Source: an uncultured Planctomycetota bacterium (lineage in GTDB: Bacteria; Planctomycetota; Brocadiia; CAIUPP01). Taken from it: a DNA stretch of 64,000 nt. The position numbers and the translations under genes are program-made. The first letter of the stretch is position 1. Every line of letters begins with the position of its first letter. Location of the stretch: NCBI GenBank assembly GCA_903901045.1, contig CAIUPP010000010.1, forward strand, positions 62,001 through 126,000, given 5' to 3'. The notes beneath the pieces are model-generated. The model saw only the letters and a list, made by a program, of their open reading frames with translations. It searched no databases and was not told the DNA's origin. Below, piece after piece: positions 8,866 through 17,509 of the stretch.

Positions 8866-9324
8866 TCACTGGATGCGGCACGGGCCGTTCTTCTCGTATT
8901 CCGTGATCTTGCCGATGCGGCGGCTGTGGCGGCCCCCTTCGAAGGGGGTTTCGAGCCAGAGTTTGATGATCAATTCAAGTTCGGGATTTTCCGCGAGCCA
9001 TTCGCCGATGCAGAGGACGTTCGAGTCGTTATGCGCCCTGCTCGCGCGCGCGGTGCCCAAGTCCCAGACCACGGCGGCGCGCACCCCGCGCACCTTGTTC
9101 GCGGCGATGCTCATGCCGATGCCGGTGCCGCAGATGAGAATGCCGCGCGCCACCTCGCCACGGCTGACAGCCTCCGCGACGCGAAAGCCGAAATCCGGGT
9201 AGTCGGAGGACTCGTCGGAGACGGCCCCCATCTCGACCAGTTCATGTCCCAGCTTGGCGAGTATCGACTTGAGCTTTTCGGTGAAGATGCGCCCCCGGTG
9301 GTCCCAGCCGCCTGCGATTTTCAT
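8866..9324 (-). CDS. rpiB: Ribose-5-phosphate isomerase B
   Basis: The enzyme interconverts ribose-5-phosphate and ribulose-5-phosphate in the cytoplasmic pentose phosphate pathway. The 152-residue length is normal for RpiB. Visible features are the N-terminal GGWDHRG segment, the active-site strand ILICGTGIGMSIAANK with its cysteine, and RAHNDSNVLCIG with the phosphate-binding histidine. The start ATG follows GGAAGGATTCC. It lies 13 bases after the tsaC stop, so the two are probably co-transcribed, a common pairing in several phyla. Confidence 0.93.
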   Translation of the reverse strand: MKIAGGWDHRGRIFTEKLKSILAKLGHELVEMGAVSDESSDYPDFGFRVAEAVSRGEVARGILICGTGIGMSIAANKVRGVRAAVVWDLGTARASRAHNDSNVLCIGEWLAENPELELIIKLWLETPFEGGRHSRRIGKITEYEKNGPCRIQ

Positions 9325-9337
9325 GGAATCCTTCCCT

Positions 9338-9973
9338 TCATTTCTGCCCGGAAATAGCGCGCGCGATGCGATCGCGGGAGATCGCCCCCTCGCGCAGAAG
9401 CGCCCACTTCCGACGCCATACCTTGACGACGGAGGAAGGCCTGCCGCGGCCGACCGCCCCGCCGTCGATAATCAGCGTTAGTCTATCACCAAACAGCCGC
9501 GCAATCTCCTCCGCGCGCACCGCGGGCGCTTCCCCGGAGCGATTGGCGCTGGTGGCCAGCAGCGCCCCCCCGAGCCGGCGAGCGATCGCGCGGGGAACCG
9601 CGTGGTCCGGCACGCGCAACCCCTGCCACTTGCCCCGCACATCCCTGACCACGAGCGTGAGCGGGCCGGGCCAGAAGGCCTCGGCCAGGCGGCGCGCCGC
9701 CTCGGGCATGTCCGGCGCCAACTCCAGCGCTTGCGGCACGCCGGCAAGCAGGAGTTGAAACGGCTTGCCGGGTTCTCGTCCTTTCAAAGCCGTCAGCCGC
9801 CGCCGCGCGGCCGCGTCCCCCAGGCGGACGCCGAGGCCATAGACGGTTTCGGTCGGAAACGCCACCACGCCCCCCGCGCGCAACGCATCCGCCGCCCGGC
9901 CCGCAGCGCAGACGAGGGAGGAAGGGATGACCGGCGTCGGCTTTGCATCTGCCTTTTTGCGCAAGACAAGCAC
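9338..9973 (-). CDS. tsaC: L-threonylcarbamoyladenylate synthase (TsaC/Sua5/YrdC family)
   Basis: This 211-residue YrdC-fold enzyme makes threonylcarbamoyl-AMP from threonine, bicarbonate and ATP, the first step of the t6A37 tRNA modification. VVAFPTETVYGLGV, the KGREPGKPFQLLL loop, WPGPLTLVV and LLATSANRSG are all family signatures. It has no Sua5 C-terminal domain, so it is the short TsaC form. GTG 9973 gives the longest product; TTG 9964 has a better placed AGGTG site and cannot be excluded. It lies upstream of rpiB in an operon. Confidence 0.92.
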   Translation of the reverse strand: MLVLRKKADAKPTPVIPSSLVCAAGRAADALRAGGVVAFPTETVYGLGVRLGDAAARRRLTALKGREPGKPFQLLLAGVPQALELAPDMPEAARRLAEAFWPGPLTLVVRDVRGKWQGLRVPDHAVPRAIARRLGGALLATSANRSGEAPAVRAEEIARLFGDRLTLIIDGGAVGRGRPSSVVKVWRRKWALLREGAISRDRIARAISGQK

Positions 9974-10031
9974 CTATATAAAGATCATGCGTCGGCGGGG
10001 ATTATAGCGCAAATGATGACGAGAAGCTGTT

Positions 10032-10120
10032 TTGCTCTGTCGAAATCATCCCGGTTGGCAGGCCGGGCCGGTGGGGACACAATACTTTCCAAAGGAAAGT
10101 TTTGTGTCCCCACCTCGACC
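10032..10120 (+). repeat. 89-bp palindromic repeat, copy A
   Basis: It begins TTGCTCTGTCGAAATCATC, passes a GGTTGGC/GCCGGGCC hairpin, then the main palindrome with arms GTGGGGACACAA and TTGTGTCCCCAC around a TTTCC/GGAAA core, and ends CCTCGACC. Copies B (16189-16276, inverted) and C (21165-21253) are nearly identical. The gap 9974-10253 holds no gene; another imperfect inverted repeat around TCGAATGACGAA lies near 10165-10245. Confidence 0.85.
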
Positions 10121-10253
10121 CGAGCCAGTCGAGGGGCTAGTCCGCGCCACGTGCCGAGTTTTGAAACAGCTTCGAATGACGAAGCCCTGAGGGGGAAAGA
10201 ATACCGAAACCGGCATCGGGGCTTCGCCATTCGTCATTCGAGACCGCGCTTGC

Positions 10254-11408
10254 CTATTGCCCCGCCCCATTGTCAGCAGCCGGCGTGGCTGTCGGCGCAG
10301 GCGCGGTTTGAGCCCCCATCTGATTCAGTGCATCCTGGGCGCGCGGCGCGTAGGTAGTCTCCGGGAAATCTTTCAGGATCCTCTGATAGAGCTCGGTCGC
10401 TTCCGGATTGTGTTCCTGATTGCGCAGACTTTCCGCCTGGAGGAACAGCGAGCGGCTGTCGCTTTCAGCCTCCTGCTTCTTCAATCCTTCGACGACTTTC
10501 GGGTCGTTGTTCAACTGCTCAATCTTATCAGCGGCCTCATGCGAGGCGGCGGTCTCGGGGTACTTGCGCGCGGCAAGCCGGTAACGGCGCATCGCACTGA
10601 CGTAATCACCTCGGGTCAGAGCGGCGTCGGCGAGCGTCATCTCCTTGCGCACCTCCTGCTCCCGAAGTTCCTTCCCCACCACCGGGTCGGCGGCGAGTTT
10701 CTGATAGTGATCCTTGAGGTCGGGGACCATGTCCTGAAGATCGTCATACGCCGTAAAGTAATCGTTGAGCTTGGCGAGGGTGTCGGTCGCATTCCCGGCG
10801 GCGAGCAGCTTGTCCGCATCGATCAGCATATCGCCGGCGGACTTCAGTATCTCCTGCTGTTTCTTCTTCGCCTGATCCACGCTGGCGGCGTCGCAGAAAT
10901 CCTTCTCCTTCTGACCTGCATTGACGATCTGCGTGTAGATGGCGTAGGCTTTCGCGGGGTTCTTCTGCGTGGCGAACGTATCGGCCTGTTTCAGCATCTG
11001 CGTCGCCACCTTCTTCCACTCCGCCTGTTTGTCCGCCTTGATCAATGCGTCCATGCCTTCGAGCTTCTTGCGCGCCTTCACGGTATTGCCGGTGTTGAGC
11101 TTTTCATCGATCTTGCGGGTGGTGACCAGGTCCCCCTTGATCTCCCACTGCAGGTACGTCAGGTCGACCGCGTCCTGGTAGCTGGAGCGCGCCCGGTTGT
11201 AATCCTTGTTCTTCAGGTACTGGTCCCCATCCCGCACCAGTTGCGCTTCGCGCTGGATGGCCTGATTCTTCCAGCGCAGGTTGTCGTTCTGCGCATTCTG
11301 ATACGCCAATTGGGAATTCACATCCAACTGGATCGTTGCGGCGCAGAGGGGCAGGGAACTCAGAATGCCAAAAGCCAGCAGGAGACCGGCGAAGCGCTTG
11401 CGGACCAT
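10254..11408 (-). CDS. Secreted TPR-repeat protein
   Basis: The 384-residue product starts at ATG 11408 after GGGAGATGTAAT. The first 24 residues form a signal peptide ending in LCAA. The remainder is almost all alpha-helical, with TPR-like pairs and a final unit containing ATELYQRILKDFPETTYAPR, as in YbgF/BamD-type periplasmic proteins. A proline/alanine-rich tail closes it. A periplasmic scaffold or envelope role is likely but unproven. It stands alone between repeat-bearing spacers. Confidence 0.72.
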   Translation of the reverse strand: MVRKRFAGLLLAFGILSSLPLCAATIQLDVNSQLAYQNAQNDNLRWKNQAIQREAQLVRDGDQYLKNKDYNRARSSYQDAVDLTYLQWEIKGDLVTTRKIDEKLNTGNTVKARKKLEGMDALIKADKQAEWKKVATQMLKQADTFATQKNPAKAYAIYTQIVNAGQKEKDFCDAASVDQAKKKQQEILKSAGDMLIDADKLLAAGNATDTLAKLNDYFTAYDDLQDMVPDLKDHYQKLAADPVVGKELREQEVRKEMTLADAALTRGDYVSAMRRYRLAARKYPETAASHEAADKIEQLNNDPKVVEGLKKQEAESDSRSLFLQAESLRNQEHNPEATELYQRILKDFPETTYAPRAQDALNQMGAQTAPAPTATPAADNGAGQ

Positions 11409-11499
11409 ATTACATCTCCCTCTTGCGGAAGCAGTGACTCCCCTTGAACCATTATAGCCAACCAGCGCGACAGTTCTCAATCATTTTTGCCGCCGCCGC

Positions 11500-12012
11500 T
11501 CAGGCGAACTTCTCGTAGGAGACCAGTTCGGCCAATTCCTTCCGCGCCCGGGGAGCGGGATGCTCGGCGGGATAGCCCATCGTGAGGAGGTTCACGACGC
11601 GCACCTCCGCGGGGATTCCGAGAATCTCCTTGACCTCCGGCTCCGAAAAAGCGCAGACCCAGCAACAGCCGAGTCCCTCGGCATGCGCCTGAAGCGTCAT
11701 GTGGTCCACCGCAATCGCCACGTCCACGGGATACGAAAGCTGCCCGCAGCGCATGGTGTAGTCGGCCAGGACGCCGCAGGCGACGATGACGATGGGAGCC
11801 TGCGCAACGAAAACCTGGTTCCCGGCGGCTTTCATCAGCTTCTCGCGCGTCGTTTTGTCCTTGACGATGATCAGCTTCCACTCCTGCATATTGCGCGCGC
11901 TCGGGGCGAGGCGCGCCGCCTCCAGCACGCGCAGCAGCTTCTCATCCTCCACCTGCCGGCGAACATACGTGCGGATGCTCCGGCGATCCTTGATGGCTTC
12001 CAAAATGTCCAT
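11500..12012 (-). CDS. Nitroreductase-family flavoprotein
   Basis: This 170-residue protein has the nitroreductase fold: RRSIRTY near the N-terminus for FMN phosphate contact, LAPSARNMQEWKLIIV for the FMN ring, and GLGCCWVCAF for the dimer and cofactor interface. Such enzymes reduce nitroaromatics, quinones or enones with NAD(P)H, or act in specialised roles; the natural substrate cannot be read. It diverges from argC, with a 284-base spacer between them. Confidence 0.85.
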   Translation of the reverse strand: MDILEAIKDRRSIRTYVRRQVEDEKLLRVLEAARLAPSARNMQEWKLIIVKDKTTREKLMKAAGNQVFVAQAPIVIVACGVLADYTMRCGQLSYPVDVAIAVDHMTLQAHAEGLGCCWVCAFSEPEVKEILGIPAEVRVVNLLTMGYPAEHPAPRARKELAELVSYEKFA

Positions 12013-12234
12013 GAACGCGCTCCTTGGTTGAACCAGCGTTCATGCTAGCACCGGGTCGGCATGGACGCAATATTCCAACCCACCACCGCCCCCGCACCAC
12101 GCCGGCGTCTGGCTCATTTTTGCGCGGCAAAAATGTGCCTGACCCTTTCCCGGCACGAATCGGGCAAGCGCCTCCTCGCACCGGCGCAAAGCAGCGCGGC
12201 CCTGCCACCGCGTGCAGGCCCAGTGTTGCCAATA

Positions 12235-12263
12235 TTGTGAGGCGCCGCCCTTTCTGATATATT
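12235..12263 (+). promoter_or_regulatory. Sigma70-type promoter of argC-argJ
   Basis: TTGTGA at 12235-12240 and TATATT at 12258-12263 are separated by 17 bases. The predicted transcript would start near 12270, about 27 bases before the argC ATG. Confidence 0.65.
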
Positions 12264-12296
12264 CGCTCCGATAGTGAGAACTTGGAGGCGCCTGAT

Positions 12297-13310
12297 ATGA
12301 TACGCGTTGGAATCCTCGGCCCCACCGGCTATGCCGGGCTGGAATTGATCCGCATTCTGCTTCGCCACCCGAACGCCAGGATCGTATATCTGGGCGCGCG
12401 GCGGGAGGAGCGGCCGCGCATCGATGATATCTGGCCCATCCTGAAGAACCGCATCAGCCTGCCCTGCTCTTTGATCGGGCAGGACCCGATGCCGGAAATG
12501 GATGTCGCGTTCCTTGCGCTGCCGCACACGCTGGCGATGAGCCACGTGCCGGAAATGCTCGCGCGCGGCGCCAAGGTAGTGGATATCAGCGCCGACTACC
12601 GGCTCAAGGACCCCGCCGCGTTCAAGAAATGGTACAAGGTGGATCACACCGACGCCGCCAACCTGCCGCGCGCGGTGTACGGGCTTTGCGAACTGTTCCG
12701 GAAGGAGATCGCGGGGGCGGAACTCATCGCCAACCCCGGCTGCTACCCCACCGCCGTCACTCTGGCGCTGGCTCCACTGCTCAAAAAGGGCCTTGCGGCG
12801 CCGGGACGGATCATCCTGGATGCGAAATCAGGCGTCAGCGGGGCCGGGCGGGAACCGAAGGCGGAGCTGCATTTCCCCGAGGCCAACGAAAGCATCACGG
12901 CGTACAAGGTCGGCGTGCATCAGCACACCGGGGAGATTCTCCAGACCGCGGAACGGCTCGCCGGGCGGGACGTCGACGCCCTGTTCGTCCCGCACCTGAT
13001 CCCGATGGACCGCGGCATCCTGGCGACCTGCTATATCCCCCTCGCCAAGGCGCTGACGACCGACGAGATCAAGAAGGTCTATGGCGATTTCTACAAGGAT
13101 GACTTCTTCGTGCGTGTGCGGATGAACGACACGATCCCGACGACGAAGCAGGTGTTCGACACGAACTTCTGCGACATCGCGGTGCGCGGCGTGGGGGAAA
13201 CGGCGGTGGTCGTCGCATGCATCGACAACCTCATCAAGGGCGCCGCCGGGCAGGCGGTGCAGAACATGAACATCATGCTCGGCCTGGATGAATCGGCCGG
13301 GCTGGTCTAA
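12297..13310 (+). CDS. argC: N-acetyl-gamma-glutamyl-phosphate reductase
   Basis: ArgC reduces N-acetylglutamyl phosphate to the semialdehyde with NADPH in arginine synthesis. The start is ATG 12297 with GGAGG eight bases upstream; an in-frame TTG at 12282 lacks such a site. The 337-residue product has the Rossmann motif GPTGYAG (8-14), the catalytic cysteine in NPGCYPT (Cys149) and the HQHTGEI segment with the catalytic histidine. argJ follows after six bases, so these two arginine genes form an operon. Confidence 0.95.
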   Translation: MIRVGILGPTGYAGLELIRILLRHPNARIVYLGARREERPRIDDIWPILKNRISLPCSLIGQDPMPEMDVAFLALPHTLAMSHVPEMLARGAKVVDISADYRLKDPAAFKKWYKVDHTDAANLPRAVYGLCELFRKEIAGAELIANPGCYPTAVTLALAPLLKKGLAAPGRIILDAKSGVSGAGREPKAELHFPEANESITAYKVGVHQHTGEILQTAERLAGRDVDALFVPHLIPMDRGILATCYIPLAKALTTDEIKKVYGDFYKDDFFVRVRMNDTIPTTKQVFDTNFCDIAVRGVGETAVVVACIDNLIKGAAGQAVQNMNIMLGLDESAGLV

Positions 13311-13316
13311 GGAACC

Positions 13317-14537
13317 ATGGGAATGAAACCAACTGGCGGAGGCGTGGTGGCGGCCAAGGGGTTCCGGTGCTCCGCCGTGGGCGCGGGAATCAAGGTGCGG
13401 AAGGACGCGCTGGACCTGGGAATGCTCCTGAGCGACCTCCCCGCCACAGCGGCGGCGATGTTCACAACCAACCGCGTGCAAGCGGCCCCCGTGCGGCTGG
13501 ACCGGGAACTCGTCGCGACCGGCAGGAAGTTGCGCGGGGTGGTGGTGAATGCCGGAAACGCCAACGCCTGCACCGGCGTGAAGGGAACGCGCGACGCGGC
13601 CGCCATGGTCGCGCTGGCCGCCGCCTGCACCGGCTCCCCCAAGGACACCTTCCTCGTGGCCAGCACGGGGATCATCGGACGCCCCATGCCAATGGCCAAA
13701 GTGACCGCGGGGATCAAAGACGCCGCGGGGCGGCTGGGCCGGAGCAAGGAGCATGCCCAGGGCTTCGAGCGCGCAATCATGACGACGGACCTCGCTCCCA
13801 AGAGCGCCGCAGTCGAGTTCCTCATCGGCGGGCGCAAGGTTCGGCTGGGGGGCTCCTGCAAGGGCTCCGGCATGATCGCTCCGAACATGGCGACGATGCT
13901 GGCCTTCCTCACTACCGACTGCGCAATCAGCGCCCCCCTGCTGCGCAAAGCGCTGCGGGAAGTCGTGGGGACGACTTTCAATTGCGTGACGGTGGATGGC
14001 GATTGCAGCACCAACGACAGCGTCCTCCTCCTGGCAAACGGCGCGGCGGGCAATCGGCCCATCCGTTCCGCTGGGAGCGCATACAACGCCTTCCGCGCCG
14101 CGCTACTGCACGTGTCCGAAGAACTGGCAAAGGCCATCGCGCGCGACGGCGAGGGAGCGACGCGGTTCGTCGAGGTGCGCGTCATCGGGGCGCGCCGCGA
14201 GGCGGACGCTCTGCGCGTGGCCCGCTCCATCGCAAGCAGCCCGCTGGTCAAGTGCGCCATCAACGGCGGCGACCCGAACTGGGGCCGCATCATCTGCGCC
14301 GCGGGTTACTCCGGCGCGGAAGTGAAGCCCTCGAAGCTGCAGCTTCGCATCAACGGCGTGCTGCTGTTCAAAGGCGGAATGCCGACGCGCGTCGCGCCGG
14401 AGAAGCTGCACGCCTGCATGAAGCCCAAGGAAATTCTGATCCATCTGGACCTGGCGCAGGGGAATCGGCGCGGCCGCATCTGGACCTGCGATTTCTCCAG
14501 GGAGTATGTCAACATCAACGCGGATTACCATACCTGA
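13317..14537 (+). CDS. argJ: Bifunctional glutamate N-acetyltransferase/amino-acid acetyltransferase
   Basis: ArgJ transfers the acetyl group from N-acetylornithine to glutamate, recycling it in arginine synthesis, and some members also use acetyl-CoA. The 406-residue precursor contains the autocleavage motif MATMLAFLTTD, with the scissile bond before Thr193, which becomes the catalytic N-terminus of the beta chain. The STGIIG and GGDPNWGR motifs are also present. It lies directly after argC. Confidence 0.95.
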   Translation: MGMKPTGGGVVAAKGFRCSAVGAGIKVRKDALDLGMLLSDLPATAAAMFTTNRVQAAPVRLDRELVATGRKLRGVVVNAGNANACTGVKGTRDAAAMVALAAACTGSPKDTFLVASTGIIGRPMPMAKVTAGIKDAAGRLGRSKEHAQGFERAIMTTDLAPKSAAVEFLIGGRKVRLGGSCKGSGMIAPNMATMLAFLTTDCAISAPLLRKALREVVGTTFNCVTVDGDCSTNDSVLLLANGAAGNRPIRSAGSAYNAFRAALLHVSEELAKAIARDGEGATRFVEVRVIGARREADALRVARSIASSPLVKCAINGGDPNWGRIICAAGYSGAEVKPSKLQLRINGVLLFKGGMPTRVAPEKLHACMKPKEILIHLDLAQGNRRGRIWTCDFSREYVNINADYHT

Positions 14538-14538
14538 C

Positions 14539-14946
14539 ATGAAACAACTGAACAGCCTGGAAAAACGAGACCTGCTGGCCTCCCGCAAGTTCGACCCCGC
14601 GACGATCCTCGCGTATGCCGAGGAGTATTTCGCGCACGAGCGGTTCGGCGAGGCGTTCGAGTTCTATCGCAAGATCGCCGACGCGAACGGCGTCCTGAAG
14701 GTCAAGCGGGAAGCTATCCGCGTCGGCGACCCGGAGACGCTCTGGCGAATCCAGCAGTACGATGGGGCCCAGGTGGCGGAGGGGGATTGGATCGCGTGCG
14801 GCGACAACGCCATGCAGGCGGGGAAATACCGGTCGGCGGCCTACTGTTTCGAGCGCGTGAAGCAGGAAGCGAAGCTGGCCGAGGCGCTCCGCGCCATCAG
14901 CCCTGAATCAGCGACTCCATCTCCGCTATCACCGCAGCCGAACTGA
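14539..14946 (+). CDS. Hypothetical helical protein downstream of argJ
   Basis: The 135-residue product begins at ATG 14539, one base after the argJ stop, and is probably read from the same transcript. It is predicted helical, with two short TPR-like hairpins (FGEAFEFYRKIAD and KYRSAAYCFERV), and has no membrane segment. No family is recognised. Its 3-prime end overlaps the convergent glycosyltransferase gene by 50 bases. Confidence 0.62.
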   Translation: MKQLNSLEKRDLLASRKFDPATILAYAEEYFAHERFGEAFEFYRKIADANGVLKVKREAIRVGDPETLWRIQQYDGAQVAEGDWIACGDNAMQAGKYRSAAYCFERVKQEAKLAEALRAISPESATPSPLSPQPN

Positions 14947-15844
14947 CGTCGGCGATGCTCCCCCCTGCCGAGGGAGCGAGCGCTTTCACCTTCGAGGCCA
15001 GGGGACGCCAGACCGCCGGATCCGTCGGCCCGAAAATCACGACCGTCGGCGTCCGCACCGCAGCAGCAATGTGCGCGAGGCCGGAATCATTCCCCACAAA
15101 CGCCTCGCACCGCTCCAGCAGCGCCGCCACGCGGGCCAACGGCTCATCCCGTATCACGAACATCTCGACGTTATTCAGCAGCGCGCTCAACTCCGCCACC
15201 GGCTGTTCATCCGCCGGGCCGGCGAAGAGAAGCACGTTCCCCTTCCGCTTGATCCAATGCCGGATGAGCGCAGCGTATCCCTCGACCGGCCAGTTCTTGG
15301 CGGCCGAGCCGCTGCCCGGAGCGACCCCCAGCAACGGCGACGCGCCCGCGCCCGTAACTCGCAGATAGCGCTCGCACCAGCCGCGGTCGCGCTCGGACGG
15401 GTACAGGTGCGGCTCGATCCACTTCATCGACAGGCCCGCGCGCTCGCACTGGCCGGCGACAAACTCGACGGCATGCACCGCGCCGCCGGAGGGAGGCATC
15501 GGGTTGATGGCCAGCAACTGCTTCACCCCGGCAACGCGAAGGTTCTCGCGCATCGTCCCGTCGCTGTCGGGCCATACGCAGATCACGCGGTCGAACCCGC
15601 GCAGATATTCCAGCTCCGCCGCCGCGAGGGAGGAATCGCGCGAGAACAGCGGCGCCCATTCCGGGCCGTCCACACGGCGGACCGCGCCGGCATGACGCCG
15701 CCCCACCGCCAATTCCGCGATGTGGGGATAGCCCAGGATGTGAATCTCCACATCCGGCTCGCACCCCCGCAGGCTCTCCATAATCGGCAGCGTCAGGACG
15801 AAATCCCCGATTGCGCCGCCGCGAATCAGCAGTTGTCTCGACAT
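14897..15844 (-). CDS. Glycosyltransferase family 9 (heptosyltransferase-like)
   Basis: The 315-residue GT-B enzyme resembles ADP-heptose:LPS heptosyltransferases of the cytoplasmic membrane face. The N-terminal LLIRGGAIGDFVLTLP loop and the C-terminal GNDSGLAHIAAAVRTPTVVIFGPTDP segment that binds the nucleotide-sugar are both clear. The start is set at ATG 15844 because GGAG lies eight bases upstream; ATG 15871 would add nine residues. It is monocistronic and convergent with the argJ operon. The exact donor sugar is not known. Confidence 0.85.
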   Translation of the reverse strand: MSRQLLIRGGAIGDFVLTLPIMESLRGCEPDVEIHILGYPHIAELAVGRRHAGAVRRVDGPEWAPLFSRDSSLAAAELEYLRGFDRVICVWPDSDGTMRENLRVAGVKQLLAINPMPPSGGAVHAVEFVAGQCERAGLSMKWIEPHLYPSERDRGWCERYLRVTGAGASPLLGVAPGSGSAAKNWPVEGYAALIRHWIKRKGNVLLFAGPADEQPVAELSALLNNVEMFVIRDEPLARVAALLERCEAFVGNDSGLAHIAAAVRTPTVVIFGPTDPAVWRPLASKVKALAPSAGGSIADVSSAAVIAEMESLIQG

Positions 15845-15929
15845 GGCATGGTCTCCGCACCTCCATTTCACGTGAAGCGGGAGGTCATTGTCAAGTCCGG
15901 CTGAAGAGACTGACTTGTGGAATGTGCAG

Positions 15930-15949
15930 CGCGGGCTTCAGCCCGCGAA
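15930..15949. repeat. REP-like hairpin
   Basis: GCGGGCT and AGCCCGC arms around TC form a compact hairpin upstream of the GT9 gene. The 15845-16144 stretch otherwise shows no gene. Confidence 0.4.
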
Positions 15950-16144
15950 AATAAAGTGCGCCGCCAACCAGCCCTGAGATTGCTTGCGGTGAGCATGCCG
16001 AATCCGTCAAATGGGCGGCGGTGCTTTGGCTTCACGTGGGCGCGGGCTTCTTTGCAGGAATGACCGGGGCGGCGGGACACCATTAGAACTTTTCTCGCTG
16101 GGCATCCGAATGCCGGCGAGGGACGTAACGGCTTTGATTGTGGC

Positions 16145-16276
16145 TTGCTCTGTTGAAACCATCGTGACAACGTGTCGTTCTTCGCTTGGTCGAGGTGGGG
16201 ACACAAAACTTTCCTTTGGAAAGTATTGTGTCCCCACCGGCCCGGCCTGCCAACCGGGATGGTTTCAACAGAGCAA
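16145..16276. repeat. 132-bp element with 19-bp terminal inverted repeats, contains 89-bp repeat copy B
   Basis: The left end TTGCTCTGTTGAAACCATC (16145-16163) is the exact reverse complement of the right end GATGGTTTCAACAGAGCAA (16258-16276). Positions 16189-16276 are the 89-bp repeat in inverted orientation. Copies A and C show only one of these ends clearly, so this copy looks like the complete MITE-like form. Confidence 0.75.
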
Positions 16277-16327
16277 TTGTGGCTGTCTAAAATCGCAATG
16301 GGGGACGGGGCAGGGGCGCTACTGCTC

Positions 16328-16873
16328 CTACGGACGTTCGACAGCGAAGACTGTTATGGGGAGCGACACTCTCAAGCTATAGTTGTACGCGATAATATAC
16401 AGGTCATCTTCTGTTCCGAAAGCCCTGTCAGGACCAGCCGAAGTGATTATCCCGCCTTTAGAGGAATAGCGGAGAGGAGTTCCCCAAGGATCGATCAGCG
16501 ATACCTTCGCCTTTGGGTCACGTGCATTTGCGTAATCAACGAAGTCCTCGATACGCAAAATGCCGCCGCCCGAGCGGTGAAAGCAGTCGCGGTAAACCTC
16601 CGCCAGACGACAGATCTGCCGCTTAGCCCGCGTGACTGGTGAGGAATACCACTGCCAGAAAGTGACGCAAATAGCCAAGTTAATCGTCACAGCCAGCAGT
16701 AGAAGCACAAGCACAACGGGCGTTAGACGCCGTTGCTTGCTGGGACCCGTAGTCCGAGGTGTTCCCGGGACACTCGACTCAGGTGGCCGCAAATCGTTTG
16801 CCAATCCGGCTGCCTTCCCTTCAAGTCTTCGGGTTGATTCAGGCCGCGTGAACCCAAGGCGCACTGTTACCAC
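16328..16873 (-). CDS. Membrane-anchored protein with pseudopilin GspG-like C-terminus
   Basis: The 181-residue product starts at GTG 16873. A hydrophilic N-terminal arm of about 50 residues leads to one membrane segment (about 51-72). The C-terminal domain contains IDPWGTPLRYSS and SAGPDRAFGTEDDL, the calcium-loop signature of type II secretion major pseudopilins. The short prepilin leader with G/E cleavage site of true pseudopilins is missing. It may be a stand-alone membrane protein using this fold. No secretion genes adjoin it. Confidence 0.62.
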   Translation of the reverse strand: MVTVRLGFTRPESTRRLEGKAAGLANDLRPPESSVPGTPRTTGPSKQRRLTPVVLVLLLLAVTINLAICVTFWQWYSSPVTRAKRQICRLAEVYRDCFHRSGGGILRIEDFVDYANARDPKAKVSLIDPWGTPLRYSSKGGIITSAGPDRAFGTEDDLYIIAYNYSLRVSLPITVFAVERP

Positions 16874-17354
16874 TTCATTCTAGCCTTGCGTGGCAGGGTG
16901 TCAAGCGTTCTCTGCGCTGACGTTGCTGTTAGGGTGACAGCCGCGTCGTTGCGGCCTGCCGGGGGGAAGTGGAAGGGGATCGCAAGGGGGAACCGCTGGG
17001 GCCTCTGCGGTTTCCCCTTCACAATTATCGGAGCACACTCTCCATTTGCCGATGCCTCAACCCGGCAAAGCGCCGCCACGAATTACCCGGAATTTCAGGG
17101 ATACGCCCTATTGCCTCCCGCACCCCGAACGTTCTAGAATACAGGTGGAGAAGGAAATCGAGATGGAATTTGGGAACCTTCTGCCCCGTTCGAAACGGAA
17201 GTGCTTTGACCAAATACAACGTCCAGGGGACGCGGTCGGGCGGAATTGATTAGCCGCGCGCCCGTCACCCGCCCATATCAAATGGGTTCAGAGGACACTT
17301 CCAACCCGGCGGCGGCGGAAGGTTCTTTTTTTGGCATGCACCCGTCCTGCGCTG
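16874..17354. other. Non-coding stretch with no gene seen
   Basis: Several short open frames exist on both strands but none has both a ribosome binding site and a recognisable product. No repeat family of the window is obvious here. The operator-like array at 17355-17390 follows. Confidence 0.4.
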
Positions 17355-17390
17355 AACCTTGCGAAGGTTAGTACGAACCTTCACAAGGTT
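17355..17390. promoter_or_regulatory. Nested double palindrome upstream of rarA, probable operator pair
   Basis: AACCTTGCGAAGGTT (17355-17369) and AACCTTCACAAGGTT (17376-17390) are two near-identical palindromes spaced exactly 21 bases apart. The join between them is itself symmetric around GTAC. There is no T tract. It looks like a binding array for a dimeric regulator, about 120 bases before the rarA start. Confidence 0.5.
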
Positions 17391-17509
17391 TGTTCTATTC
17401 ACACCGCGCCGCGCCACACGGTCTTCCCCTTTCTTGCGCACCGCGCGGGGCATGTGCGATAATCGCGCCGTTGTCACGCCTGATCCGATTCCGCGAAAGG
17501 CTATGCGTC

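Noticed and set aside
12121-12140. AAAATGTGCCTGACCC-like sequence as a transposon end
   Set aside because: It resembles REP-type sequence common near RAYT transposases, but only one short copy is seen and no transposase or partner end was found.
16886-17253. Small plus-strand genes before rarA
   Set aside because: Short overlapping frames without ribosome binding sites or family resemblance.
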